64,000 nt of DNA, from assembly GCA_029556615.1 (NCBI GenBank), contig JAKQDD010000171.1:1-64000 (forward strand), in the 5' to 3' direction. A program made the translations under genes and the position numbers. The notes below the pieces were generated by a model. The model made no database searches. It was given only the letters and a program-made list of their open reading frames with translations, and had not been told where the DNA came from. Every line of letters begins with the position of its first letter. Position 1 is the stretch's first letter. This document shows, in pieces, positions 1-8,129 of this stretch. The stretch comes from Verrucomicrobiota bacterium (lineage in GTDB: Bacteria > Verrucomicrobiota > Verrucomicrobiia > Limisphaerales > J093).

Positions 1-133
1 GGAAGCTCCCTCAGCCCAACAACTCGTTGAACGCGCCAAGAATCGAACCTACCAAGGCGCGGGACCAATGACGGGACAGCTTCCCCTCGGATTATCAACC
101 ACATAGCCTCATGGGGCATTATGAATACTGGTT

Positions 134-1021
134 CTAATAGAGGACCCACAATTTGATACGTTCCCGGGCCGCCTCGTAGCTCTCGAAGGCCGCGCGGGCG
201 AGGAACTCGCCCCAGATCGACTCCCAGAACCGTTCGATCTTGCCCAGGGTCATCGGGTGGTGCGGACGGCTCTTGATGTGGCTGACGTGGTCTTTCTTGA
301 GCTCCGCTTCAAAGCGGCTCACCCCCCGCCAGGCCGTGTACTGCCGCCCGTTGTCGGTGAGCATCTCCTTGGGCGGTTGGTACTCGCCGATCGCAACCCG
401 GTAGACCTCGATCACGGCGGCCGCCGTCGGGCTCCGGAACAGATCGGCGCCGACTACAAAGCGCGAATAGTCGTCCAAAAAGCCGATCAGGTAGGCGTAG
501 CGGCCTCCCAGCCGGAAGGTGAAGATGTCCGACTGCCACATCTGGTTGGGCGTCGCCCGCTCGAAGAACCGGGGCCGGGTCAGGTTCTTGGGCCGGGCCG
601 GCGGGTTGGGCGCCATCAGCCCCGCCCGGTGCAACCGCGCCCGCACCGTCTCCGCGCTCGCCGAGAGCAAGAAGAGCCGGCGCAGGAACAGCGCGATGCG
701 CTTGACCCCAAAGCCCGGGTTCTGCCGCTTGAGCTCGAGGATCTTCTCGCTCACCGCCCCCGGCAGCCGTTCCTGACCCGGCGGCCGCGGCTTCGGCGCC
801 CGCAGCCCCGCTTCCCCCTCCCGCCGGTAGCGCCGGATCCAATGCTCCAAGCCGCTACGGCATACGCCAATCTCCTGGCTGACTAAACAACGCGGAAACC
901 GATCCTCCAATACCAGTCGAACGGCTTTGAGCTTTTGCTCCGGCGAATAGCGAATCGTCGTCGATCGCCGCGAGCCGCCCCGGGGCGGCTCCCTCTTCTC
1001 TACCGCTTCTTTTCCTTCCAT
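134..1021 (-). CDS. IS481/IS3-like DDE transposase, C-terminally truncated
   Basis: This is a transposase of the integrase-core type. It has an N-terminal helix-turn-helix (SPEQKLKAVRLVLE, then a second HTH around QEIGVCRSGLEHWIRRY) followed by an rve catalytic core. Counting from an upstream TTG at 1069, the DDE triad is D181 (WQSDIFTF), D239 (LTDNGRQY) and E279 (GKIERFW). The ATG at 1021 is preferred because GGAG lies 7 bases before it; the TTG at 1069 would add 16 residues. The protein stops right after RIKLWV, where relatives normally continue with a conserved H/N-Y-N-x-x-R-P-H segment, so the 3' end is lost. It is probably inactive. No terminal inverted repeats or target duplication could be identified. 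It lies in the decayed element that ends at the tRNA-Leu fragment. Confidence 0.85.
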   Translation of the reverse strand: MEGKEAVEKREPPRGGSRRSTTIRYSPEQKLKAVRLVLEDRFPRCLVSQEIGVCRSGLEHWIRRYRREGEAGLRAPKPRPPGQERLPGAVSEKILELKRQNPGFGVKRIALFLRRLFLLSASAETVRARLHRAGLMAPNPPARPKNLTRPRFFERATPNQMWQSDIFTFRLGGRYAYLIGFLDDYSRFVVGADLFRSPTAAAVIEVYRVAIGEYQPPKEMLTDNGRQYTAWRGVSRFEAELKKDHVSHIKSRPHHPMTLGKIERFWESIWGEFLARAAFESYEAARERIKLWVLY

Positions 1022-1053
1022 GTAACACTCCAGTCCTTTCACTGAAGTGTTAC
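1022..1053. repeat. Stem-loop just upstream of the transposase start
   Basis: GTAACACTCCAGT and ACTGAAGTGTTAC form a 13-bp stem with one mismatch around a 6-base loop, immediately upstream of the preferred transposase start codon. It could regulate transposase expression or be part of the left end of the insertion sequence. Which of these is right cannot be told from one copy. Confidence 0.5.
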
Positions 1054-1406
1054 CCCTTTTCCCCTTCAACTTGTGCTCATGATCTGGTCGTTAGCACAGC
1101 AGCGTCCAGATGGGGGGGCTGCCCCGGCTTTCCCGAGAAATGCGACCCGCAGCGCGGCGACCGACGGGAACGGGAGCACCGCCTCTCGACACGACAACCC
1201 TGGCCGTGTTCAAAGACCCTTGGCGGACGTCGAGGCGTGTTCTCCCGCTTCGCCACCGGCTACGATCTGCCCTGCGGCCCCGGTACCTAAAACCTCACCC
1301 GGTCTGGCGATTGCGGCGGCGCTCGATCCATCCTCGCACGGAAGCCATCGGCCACGTCGCCGTGGAACTTGAACCTGCGCTCGTCAGGCCCTCTCAGGCG
1401 CCAAAA

Positions 1407-1468
1407 TGTTTGGCGATTGTTTGGCAATGCGCCACAGCGCGCCACAGTACGCCACAGTGCGACACAAA
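1407..1468. repeat. Short tandem direct repeats (2 x 11 bp, then 4 x 10 bp)
   Basis: Two copies of TGTTTGGC(g/a)AT (1407-1417, 1418-1428) run directly into four 10-bp units of the form GCGCCACAGT (1429-1438, 1439-1448, 1449-1458, 1459-1468), the last degenerate. The 10-11 bp period is close to one helical turn, as in arrays bound by recombinases or replication proteins. Function is not established. Confidence 0.6.
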
Positions 1469-2123
1469 CCGTCGGGGATTCAAGAATCGTGCCAAAACCG
1501 GGGATAACCCGCTGAAGGCCAGCGGCTTAAGTGCTTGATGATCAACGAAAGTCGGTTGCGGTGGCCGTGACCGAACAGCAGGGCGTTAGATTATGAGCCT
1601 AAAGGTCTGTTGTTCAACATCCAGCCCTGCTGTCGCTGCGACACGCCCACCAGCATCCGGTGAGCGCCGGACGTGAACAGGACCGCAGCATTTCTGCTCC
1701 ACCGCACGCCTCAGCGTCCAGCGGGTTCTCGGTTCGGACCGCGCCCCCTGACGCCGCGCCGTTCTCCGCAGTCAAGATCCGCTGGCGCTGCCTCGTATTG
1801 AGTCCTGGCTGAGAGAACCGTTCGACCTTCGCCGGATTGCCCCAGATCGGCGAGACGGATTGGCGGGGCGGCGGAACGACATGTCAGCGGCGGTCTGGTA
1901 GTTGAACCTAAAGACCAAGTTTGTTCACAAAGCGGGGGCATTCACGAACGCCACCCGGGGGCTTCGGCGGGGCCACCGCCACTCCCGGTGGGGACGGTCG
2001 GCGGCACAACGAGACTCGCTCCCAGGAGACGTCGGCGCCACGGTCGGTTGTCGGCATCCTCCCGGCCGGTCAGGATGCGTCCAGGAGCCGCGAGGGTGCA
2101 CGGCGGGGCAGGGGAGGGGCCTG

Positions 2124-2231
2124 AAAAAGTGGCACACAAAGTGGCACACCGATCGCGCACGGGGCGCACGCGAAGTCCAAACCGGCAGACGCATGGGACT
2201 TTTGCCGTGTGTGCCACTTTTTGTGCCACTT
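2124..2231. repeat. Inverted pair of doubled GTGGCAC motifs
   Basis: AAAGTGGCACAC occurs twice in direct order at 2126-2149, and its inverse GTGTGCCACTTT/TTGTGCCACTT occurs at 2209-2231. The two arms are about 23 bp long and separated by about 60 bp. They lie roughly 120 bp from the tRNA-Leu fragment. The arrangement could be recombinase arm sites or the end of a lost integrase gene. Confidence 0.5.
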
Positions 2232-2350
2232 CCGGGGTCCGTCATGATGTCCTTGTCCCTCAAGGTCGGAAGTGAGTTTCGACCAATAACGACGGGGGTT
2301 TGGTGACGATTTGAGAAACGAAACGAAAGGGGCAGAAATGGCCAAAACCC

Positions 2351-2391
2351 GAGTTTTAAGTCCCTTGTGTCTGCCATTCCACCACACCGGC
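2351..2391 (-). tRNA. tRNA-Leu(UAA) 5' half only (attachment-site scar)
   Basis: Read on the minus strand from 2391, the sequence has the tRNA-Leu acceptor start GCCGGTG, the D-arm GTGGAATGGCAGAC, and the anticodon stem/loop AGGGA-CTTAAAA with anticodon TAA. After the loop the expected TCCCT strand is replaced by CTCGGG, and no variable arm, T-arm or matching CACCGGC acceptor strand was found in the roughly 300 bases downstream. The gene is therefore cut in the anticodon arm, a known crossover site for tRNA-targeting tyrosine recombinases. It is not a functional tRNA as it stands. Confidence 0.65.
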
Positions 2392-2501
2392 TTGGCGCGT
2401 GCCACGACCAGAATGCGCTTGTGACGGGTGACGTCAACGGAACACTTGTACGGGACAGGCCAGAAGCTGGGGTCAGAGGTCAGAAGTCAGAGGTCGGGAA
2501 G

Positions 2502-2629
2502 AAAAGCGCCGGAGGGCCGGCGCACTCCAAAATCTGGCGCCCGTGCCACCGCCCCTTCGATCCGCGCGATAGCGTCTTGGAGTGCGGCTGTCCTCTGCCG
2601 CTTTGGAACAGGAAACAGGAGACCGTGAG
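2502..2629 (+). repeat. Dispersed repeat family A, copy 1 (partly deleted)
   Basis: The copy begins with the palindromic GCGCCGGAGGGCCGGCGC and continues with the family's CGCGATAGCGTCTTGGAGTG and TGCCGCTTTGGAAC blocks; the central CTTCGGCCTT section is missing. It lies in the gene-free stretch 2392-2926. The rest of that stretch is low-complexity purine-rich sequence (GGTCAGAGGTCAGAAGTCAG near 2471, GGACAGACGACAG near 2676) and shows no gene. Confidence 0.7.
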
Positions 2630-2926
2630 ACCATGGGACTACGGGACCAGGGACGACAGACGACCGACGACGGAGGACAGACGACAGCAGGGAGGAGAAG
2701 CTGAAATCCTGATAGGCTGAAAAGGTGAGGGGGCAGGAGACCATGCGACAGGCGGGGAAATCGTCCGCGGCTACAGACATCGCCCGCAGCTACAGCCAGA
2801 TGGCCGACGCTGACTATTCCGAGGATCAACCACGAACCACACGAACCACGCGAACACCGTCTACCGCAGAGACCGCGGGGCCCGCAGAGAAGAGGGGGAA
2901 GAGACTTCATCCTGCTGTCCTCCCTT

Positions 2927-4789
2927 CTACCTCGTTGGGAGGGCGGCGATCTGCTCCTCGATGCGTTCGAGCTCGCCCGGGAACAAGAGCGTGCGGTCGA
3001 GAGCCGGGAGGAACTGATCGACACGCGCCCGGTCCCGGGCGATCAATGCGCTTTCGAGGGCGACCCGGATGTACGTCTGCCGGTCTCCACGCTCGAGGTT
3101 GCGAGGATCGATCGCCGCCAGCAGGGCGTCGGCCTCATCGATGCGCCGGTTTCGGGTGAGGGCCAGCGCATGGTTCAGACGGAATCCCGCATGATCCGGA
3201 TGTCTCTGCACGAGCTGGAAAGTGATCGAGCACGCGTAGCCGGGCGCGGTGTGATTGACGAGGAGGGCCGCCGCGTGGTTGTTGAGGAGCGCCGCATTCT
3301 CGGGATCGAGGCGCAGCGCCTCGAGGGTCGCGCGAAGAAGCAGGGTGGGATTCGTGCGCTCGCCATACGCAACGTCGGCCAGCAGTTGCCAGTAAGCGGG
3401 ATCGTCGCGGCACTCGGATTCGAGGCGCAACAGAATCTGGAGGGCCAGGTCAGGATGCCCCAACTGGGTGATGCTCGCCGCCATTCCCATGGCCATGGCG
3501 GGGAGGGGAGGGGGTTTCAGCACGGCTCTCTCGAAGGCCGCGCGCGACGCCGCAAACCGGCTCATGGCGGCAAGGGCGCGGCCTTCGAGGTAGGCGGCGT
3601 ACCCTGCCAGTTCACTGTGGGCAGCCGGCTCTGCCCGGAGTTGGTCGGCTGCCGCGAGGAGATCATCCCAGCGATGAAGTTGGCTGAGCGTGGTGCCGTA
3701 GAGCATCCACAGCCCCACTGACCAGGAGGCGGCGGAGTTCCCGAAGCGGACTAGGGCGCGCCCCATCAAGCGCGTGGCTTCCTCCTTTTCGTTGAGATCG
3801 ATCAGCACCTTGGCGGTGTCCAAGACGTCCCAGGGCGTGTTGGCGGCAGCAGCCTTCTCGATGGTCAGCCGACGGGCTTCTGCGACGCGGCCCACTTTTG
3901 CCAGAAGACGGTAATGGTCCAGGTGGTCCGCCAAGCGGTCCTCGAAGGTGCTCTGGATCTCGGCGAGTTGTTCCTCATACCGGCTGAGGTCGGACAGATG
4001 CGCAAAGAGCTTGAGGCGAAGCTGCGCGGCGGGCAATCGGAGGTCGCGGGTAGCCAGAGCCCCCTCGAGCGCTTTCCAGCCGTCTGCAGATACGCCGGGG
4101 GCTCCCCAGCCCGCATCGTAGGCCGCCCGATAGAGTCGCAGTTCGGGGTTTTCCCGCAGGGACGGCTTCATCTCGGACCATCGCTTCGCGAACTCCTCGA
4201 CCTGGTCAGTTTGCATCAACGCCCGCAAATAGACCGATTCCTGGTAGTCCGTACGATCCTTGACGTCCTTGAGCATGCTGTACGTTTCATTCCAGCGCTC
4301 GGTTCGTGCGAAGAGACCGGCGACGAGATCCATGTCGGCGATGTTGGTCCGGGTGAGCCGCAGGAGCCAGGCGGCTTGGTTCACGGCTTGGCTGGTGATG
4401 GACGCCTTGACGTGCCCGGTCGTTTCCATGTACCGGCTCAGGTACTCACGGAGGATGAAGAGGTTGCCAGGATCGTTTGAGATCGCCCGCTGCCAGGCCA
4501 TCAGCGACTCGATGGCATTGCCGCGCGCGGAGAGATCCCGTGCCTCCTTGGCAGCAAGTCGGGACTGGAGCAGGTCGATGGGCTTGATGCGGAGAACGGG
4601 GCGAAACCCCGGCGGGGTCGATGGCCAGAAGCGAATGAATGAAAGGCTGACAACCAAAACGATCGTCAGAAACACCAGAATGGCCGCTAGCCACCGGAGA
4701 TCCGTGGCGAGCAAATGGAGCAGCGGGCGCTGGAGAACGGGAGTTGCCAGCAGCTCCCGCCACCTCGGCTGCGGAGAAGACTCAGCCAC
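2927..4789 (-). CDS. Membrane-anchored TPR-repeat protein
   Basis: This is a 620-residue protein with one N-terminal transmembrane segment (about residues 33-53, LAAILVFLTIVLVVSLSFI) and a long helical-repeat region rich in TPR-like signatures (alternating A-x3-A and W/Y-L motifs, about residues 75-600). A GTG start is used at 4789. The bulk should face the periplasm, where TPR arrays scaffold protein contacts. It lies 24 bases downstream of the PEP-CTERM gene on the same strand, so the two are likely cotranscribed. No enzymatic motif is visible, and the family could not be named more precisely. Confidence 0.8.
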   Translation of the reverse strand: MAESSPQPRWRELLATPVLQRPLLHLLATDLRWLAAILVFLTIVLVVSLSFIRFWPSTPPGFRPVLRIKPIDLLQSRLAAKEARDLSARGNAIESLMAWQRAISNDPGNLFILREYLSRYMETTGHVKASITSQAVNQAAWLLRLTRTNIADMDLVAGLFARTERWNETYSMLKDVKDRTDYQESVYLRALMQTDQVEEFAKRWSEMKPSLRENPELRLYRAAYDAGWGAPGVSADGWKALEGALATRDLRLPAAQLRLKLFAHLSDLSRYEEQLAEIQSTFEDRLADHLDHYRLLAKVGRVAEARRLTIEKAAAANTPWDVLDTAKVLIDLNEKEEATRLMGRALVRFGNSAASWSVGLWMLYGTTLSQLHRWDDLLAAADQLRAEPAAHSELAGYAAYLEGRALAAMSRFAASRAAFERAVLKPPPLPAMAMGMAASITQLGHPDLALQILLRLESECRDDPAYWQLLADVAYGERTNPTLLLRATLEALRLDPENAALLNNHAAALLVNHTAPGYACSITFQLVQRHPDHAGFRLNHALALTRNRRIDEADALLAAIDPRNLERGDRQTYIRVALESALIARDRARVDQFLPALDRTLLFPGELERIEEQIAALPTR

Positions 4790-4813
4790 GAACGAAAAGA
4801 CCCAGCGACAGTA

Positions 4814-5740
4814 TCAGGACTTCGACCCTGCGATCCGGCGGCGGAAGGCGTAAGCACCGCAGAGGAGAGCGGCCATGACGGCATACTCCTGGGGTTCGGG
4901 AACTGTGGGCAGGCCCGGAGGCAGCGACCATTCCTCGAAGCCGTCGTTGTTGTCCCAGTAGAACGTGTCCGGCGTGGTTGTGCCGGGCTCCGCACTCAGG
5001 AAGCCCCCAAACCTGCTGAAGAGATAGACCGTGTCGGTCAGAGCCGCTCCGGCGAAGAGGGTCGCAGGAACGTAGAGGAACATGTCTGGTTGACCGCTCC
5101 CCGCCTTGATGGAGTAATCCAGCAGCACCGCATTGTCCTGCCCCGTGTAGTCCATCGCGTAGCGCAGCGTGCCCAGCATTCTGCCGGTGTCCCCCTGCAG
5201 TCCGGCTGGTTGCTCTTCCACCGTGGGCGGAGGATCAATGATCGTCGGATTCGTGTAAATGGCCACCTGTTCCAGCGAGTGGTAAGGCGGGGTAGCCTGG
5301 TTGATGTCGAGGGAGAAGGCGTAATACATCTGCTCGGACCCGGGATCGCCCAGCATGACGTACCGCAGATCGGCCATGGTGATGTGCGGCTCGAAACCGT
5401 TGGGGAGATCCACATCAAAGGGAGGCTTCTTGTCCACCCCATCGTAGTTGTATCCACGGACTATACCCGTGTTCGACTTCAAATCATAAAGCCGAACGTA
5501 CACGCCCGACCCTGCGCCGCCCGCCGGATCCCGTGCGTAAATCGCGCTGTTGATCGTCCCCTGAGCATTAGGATCGTCGAGGGCAAAACCAGTATAGGGA
5601 ACACCACCCTTGTAGACGTCCACCGTCGTGAGGTTGATGTAGGTTTGACCCATGGCGCCCGATGCCATCAGGACACACGCGCCACCCAAGCCCAACCGAC
5701 TGCACTTGCGGAAATCCCACGAAAAAGGTAAATGCTTCAT
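4814..5740 (-). CDS. PEP-CTERM sorting-domain exported protein
   Basis: This is a 308-residue exported protein. The N-terminus has a signal peptide (about 1-31, ending in ASGAMGQ). The C-terminus carries the tripartite PEP-CTERM signal: VPEPQEY, a hydrophobic helix AVMAALLCGAYAF, and RRR. In known systems this tail is cut by an exosortase and directs the protein to the envelope or exopolysaccharide. No exosortase is encoded in this window. The middle resembles other Verrucomicrobiota secreted proteins of unknown role. A good minus-strand promoter lies upstream (5792-5821). Confidence 0.85.
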   Translation of the reverse strand: MKHLPFSWDFRKCSRLGLGGACVLMASGAMGQTYINLTTVDVYKGGVPYTGFALDDPNAQGTINSAIYARDPAGGAGSGVYVRLYDLKSNTGIVRGYNYDGVDKKPPFDVDLPNGFEPHITMADLRYVMLGDPGSEQMYYAFSLDINQATPPYHSLEQVAIYTNPTIIDPPPTVEEQPAGLQGDTGRMLGTLRYAMDYTGQDNAVLLDYSIKAGSGQPDMFLYVPATLFAGAALTDTVYLFSRFGGFLSAEPGTTTPDTFYWDNNDGFEEWSLPPGLPTVPEPQEYAVMAALLCGAYAFRRRIAGSKS

Positions 5741-5791
5741 ACTTCAATCGAGGCCATTAGCCACTGCCGAGTACACCCAGAAACCGTGGCA

Positions 5792-5821
5792 CATATAGCA
5801 CACGTAATACTTTGGTGTCAA
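5792..5821 (-). promoter_or_regulatory. Sigma70-like promoter for the PEP-CTERM/TPR pair
   Basis: On the minus strand a perfect TTGACA (5816-5821) is followed after 17-18 bases by CTATATG (-10 at 5792-5798). A transcript starting near 5785 would have a leader of about 45 bases before the ATG at 5740. A second TTGACA at 5862-5867 has no good -10. Confidence 0.5.
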
Positions 5822-5886
5822 ATCATTCGCGCGAGAATCGTGCGGGATGGGCGGAAGCATTTGTCAAATAATAGGACAATTACCCA

Positions 5887-5997
5887 AGAGTCCTCGCCTT
5901 GTGAAACATGGGATCATCAGGTCAAGTTTGGTCTCTGCCGTTCCAAACCCGCCCCCCTTTGCCTCCGAGGACTCTACATTCGCGAGGCGCGCCTCGC
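5887..5997. repeat. Palindromic repeat P1 plus collapsed P2 (locus 1)
   Basis: P1 spans 5887-5975 with inverted ends AGAGTCCTCG and CGAGGACTCT and the diagnostic core GGTCAAGTTTGGTCTCTGCC. It is followed at 5982-5997 by GCGAGGCGCGCCTCGC, which is just the two inverted ends of P2 with the interior gone. The element sits between the divergent upstream region of the PEP-CTERM gene and the 3' end of the glycosyltransferase gene. Confidence 0.85.
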
Positions 5998-6011
5998 CAG
6001 GCATTCACGGC

Positions 6012-6746
6012 TCATTCCACCGACCTCGGTCTCCTCCTTAACCCATTCTGTATCCACAGGCGCCAGACCATCAAAAGCGCCTCGCGCACGATGTGCGACG
6101 ACATCTTCGATGTCCCCTGATAACGATCTGTGAAAATGATGGGCACTTCGATGACGCGCAGTCCGGATCGCCAGATGATATGCGTAAGTTCGATCTGGAA
6201 GCTGTAGCCGTTGGACCGGACATTGCGCAGGTCGATCTTCTGTAAGGCCTTGCGCCGAAAACACTTGTAGCCGCCCGTCGGATCTGTGAACGGCATGCCG
6301 GTGATCATCCTCACGTACTTGGCCGCCGTCAGACTCAGCATCAGCCGGTGCAGCGGCCAGTTGATCACTCGAATCCCGCGCGTGTAGCGCGAGCCGAGCA
6401 CGAGATCGGCGTCGCGGGACGCCTCGAGAAACCGGGGAACATCATCCGGATTGTGCGACAGGTCGCCGTCCATCTCGAAGATGCACTCGTAGGAACGCTC
6501 AAGCGCCCAGGCGAATCCGGCACAGTAGGCGCGGCCCAGGCCCTCCTTGCCGGGCCGATGCAGCACGTGAATGCCCGGATCGCGTCGTGCCATGTCGTCG
6601 GCGAGCTGTCCGGTCCCGTCCGGTGAATTGTCGTCAACGACGAGCACGTCCACCGGGGTGGGCAGGGCGCGCAATCGTTCGATCAAACGAGGGAGATTCT
6701 CCCGTTCATTGTAAGTCGGAACGACGATGAGTGCGTCTGGGGGCAT
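6012..6746 (-). CDS. Polyprenol monophosphomannose synthase (GT2)
   Basis: This is a 244-residue GT2 glycosyltransferase of the dolichol/polyprenol-phosphate mannosyltransferase group, which transfers a sugar from a nucleotide donor to a membrane polyprenol phosphate. It shows VVPTYNERENL at residues 8-18, DDNSPDGT at 38-45, the DxD metal site DGD at 93-95 (EMDGDLSHNP), and DPTGGYKCFRR and DRYQGTSKM further on. No C-terminal membrane domain follows, which matches the short soluble, membrane-associated form. It starts at an ATG. The actual donor sugar cannot be read from the sequence. Confidence 0.9.
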   Translation of the reverse strand: MPPDALIVVPTYNERENLPRLIERLRALPTPVDVLVVDDNSPDGTGQLADDMARRDPGIHVLHRPGKEGLGRAYCAGFAWALERSYECIFEMDGDLSHNPDDVPRFLEASRDADLVLGSRYTRGIRVINWPLHRLMLSLTAAKYVRMITGMPFTDPTGGYKCFRRKALQKIDLRNVRSNGYSFQIELTHIIWRSGLRVIEVPIIFTDRYQGTSKMSSHIVREALLMVWRLWIQNGLRRRPRSVE

Positions 6747-6802
6747 ACGACCCGTGCTGCTTTTCTAAGCAGGAATCGATCCGAAAGCAAGAAATGCCGC
6801 GA

Positions 6803-7022
6803 GACAGTGCGCCAGTGCGTCGATGCGTCGGTACGTCAGTGAAAAGCGCCGGAGTGCCGGCGCACTTCCGCCTTCGCCCAGACTTCGGCCTTCCTCGAAG
6901 GATTGAGTCGCCAGGCTACGGCGGGACAGGCCAAAAGCTTCGCCCGCGCCATCGCCCCTCGTGCCGCGGGTTAGCGTCTTGGAGTGCGGCTGCGCCCTCA
7001 GCCGCTTTGGAACAGGAGACTA
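6803..7022 (+). repeat. 8-bp satellite array joined to family A repeat, copy 2
   Basis: Five degenerate 8-bp units of consensus GTCAGTGC fill 6803-6842. They run straight into a full family A copy (6841-7022): palindrome GCGCCGGAGTGCCGGCGC, CTTCCGCCTTCGCCCAGACTT, CCAGGCTACGGCGGGACAGG and TTGGAGTGCGGCTGC. The gene-free stretch 6747-7109 holds nothing else recognisable except a short AT-rich segment near 7075-7095. Confidence 0.8.
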
Positions 7023-7109
7023 CAGGAGGACGAGGCTACGGACGAGGGACAGACCGACACCTCACCATTCGCTTTAAATTAAATATAACAAATCTTGTGC
7101 GAAACACGT

Positions 7110-8129
7110 CTATCGCGCGGTCCAGCCGAATCGCGCGCTGACCGGCCAGTACACCATCCAAAACCGTCCAATCACCCGGTCCCTCGGTAGCGCGCCCCAT
7201 CGCCGGCTGTCCGAGCTCGCCATCGTGTTGTCGCCCATCACCAGCAGATGGCCCGCCGGTACCCGATACTCCGTGCGCTCGTCAGGAAACAGCGGCGCCA
7301 AGAGGCCAGCCTCGATCCGATAGCGCTGCGCCACGCGATCGTTGACGTGGCCCGAGTACTCGCTCTCCCGCGGCGGTCCCTGGCGCGAATAGACCCCCTC
7401 GAAACCCCGCACGCTGGCATCCAGCCGCCGCCCGTTGACGACCAGATGCCGGTCATTGCCGATCCGGACGCGTTCACCGGGCAGCGCGACGAGGCGTTTC
7501 ATGTAGTGAGTGCGCTCGCGGATGCCCGGGACGCCCCGGGTCTCGAACACCACGATCTCACCCCGGCCGGGGCGCCTGAAGTTGCAGCTCAACCGGTCGA
7601 CGAGGACATGATCGCCCGAGAAGACCCGATACGGGGCGCCGTCCTTGCCCCGCACATAGTTGAAACCATAGACGACGCGGTCCAGCAGGCGGCGGAAGCC
7701 CGTGGGCGCGGTGGCCTCGGCGAGGCCCTGGAGTTCCTCGACCGTGACGCCGTACAGCGTGGGCTGCATCGAGCCGGTGGGGATCTTCATGGGCGCCAGG
7801 AAGAAGGCGCGCATGGTCAGCACGACGACGCCGGCGACCAGCAGGACCTCCACGAACTCCCGGTGCGAATGGCGGACGATGCTTGGAAGCCGCACGTGGG
7901 CGGTATCCGAGAGCCGCTGCATGAGTTCGCGCAGCGCCGGTGGCGGCGCGCCGTGCGTCAGCCCGGCGTTGAGGGCGGCCAAGGCGACCGCGACTTCCTC
8001 GGCCTCCTCGGCCGGCATCTGGTCGCGTTCGTTCGCGAGCAACCGGCGGATGTGGCGATGGAGGTCGACGCCGTCCCGGGCGGTTCGGGAGGCGAACCAG
8101 TTCCAAATGCCGCGCAGGACGCTCACCAC
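7110..8129 (-). CDS. lepB: Signal peptidase I (first of a tandem pair)
   Basis: This membrane serine protease removes signal peptides from exported proteins. It has a cytoplasmic N-terminal domain of about 90 residues, a transmembrane helix at about 93-112, catalytic Ser120 in PTGSMQPTLYG, box C VLVDRLSCNF, catalytic Lys211 in HYMKRLVALPGE, and box E MGDNTMASSDSR at 298-309. At 339 residues it is long for the family because of the N-terminal extension. Start codons GTG at 8129 or 8126 both overlap the stop of the upstream paralogue (GTGA junction), which implies translational coupling. It is the last gene of a lepA-lepB-lepB operon. Confidence 0.93.
   Translation of the reverse strand: MVSVLRGIWNWFASRTARDGVDLHRHIRRLLANERDQMPAEEAEEVAVALAALNAGLTHGAPPPALRELMQRLSDTAHVRLPSIVRHSHREFVEVLLVAGVVVLTMRAFFLAPMKIPTGSMQPTLYGVTVEELQGLAEATAPTGFRRLLDRVVYGFNYVRGKDGAPYRVFSGDHVLVDRLSCNFRRPGRGEIVVFETRGVPGIRERTHYMKRLVALPGERVRIGNDRHLVVNGRRLDASVRGFEGVYSRQGPPRESEYSGHVNDRVAQRYRIEAGLLAPLFPDERTEYRVPAGHLLVMGDNTMASSDSRRWGALPRDRVIGRFWMVYWPVSARFGWTAR

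Larger units (their letters stand above)
1..2391. mobile_element. Decayed integrative element abutting a tRNA-Leu fragment
   Basis: This stretch holds only a truncated transposase, short direct and inverted repeats, and no intact conserved gene between 1054 and 2350. It ends at a tRNA-Leu(UAA) sequence that breaks off in the anticodon arm. On the + strand at about 2120-2160 the translation KKWHTKWHTD resembles the low-complexity C-terminal tails of some tyrosine recombinases, but no recombinase catalytic domain is present. The simplest reading is the scar of an element that integrated into the tRNA gene. The left boundary is outside the window or unrecognisable. Confidence 0.4.

Noticed and set aside
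1429-1468. A CRISPR array
   Set aside because: The units are 10 bp and directly adjacent with no spacers.
1902-2306. A real 134-residue gene in the decayed element
   Set aside because: It is Arg/Gly-rich with no domain, and similar-length frames exist in several other frames of the same stretch.
2351-2391. A group I intron-containing tRNA-Leu(UAA), as in cyanobacteria
   Set aside because: No 3' tRNA half or matching acceptor strand was found within about 300 bases, and no intron core pairing was seen.
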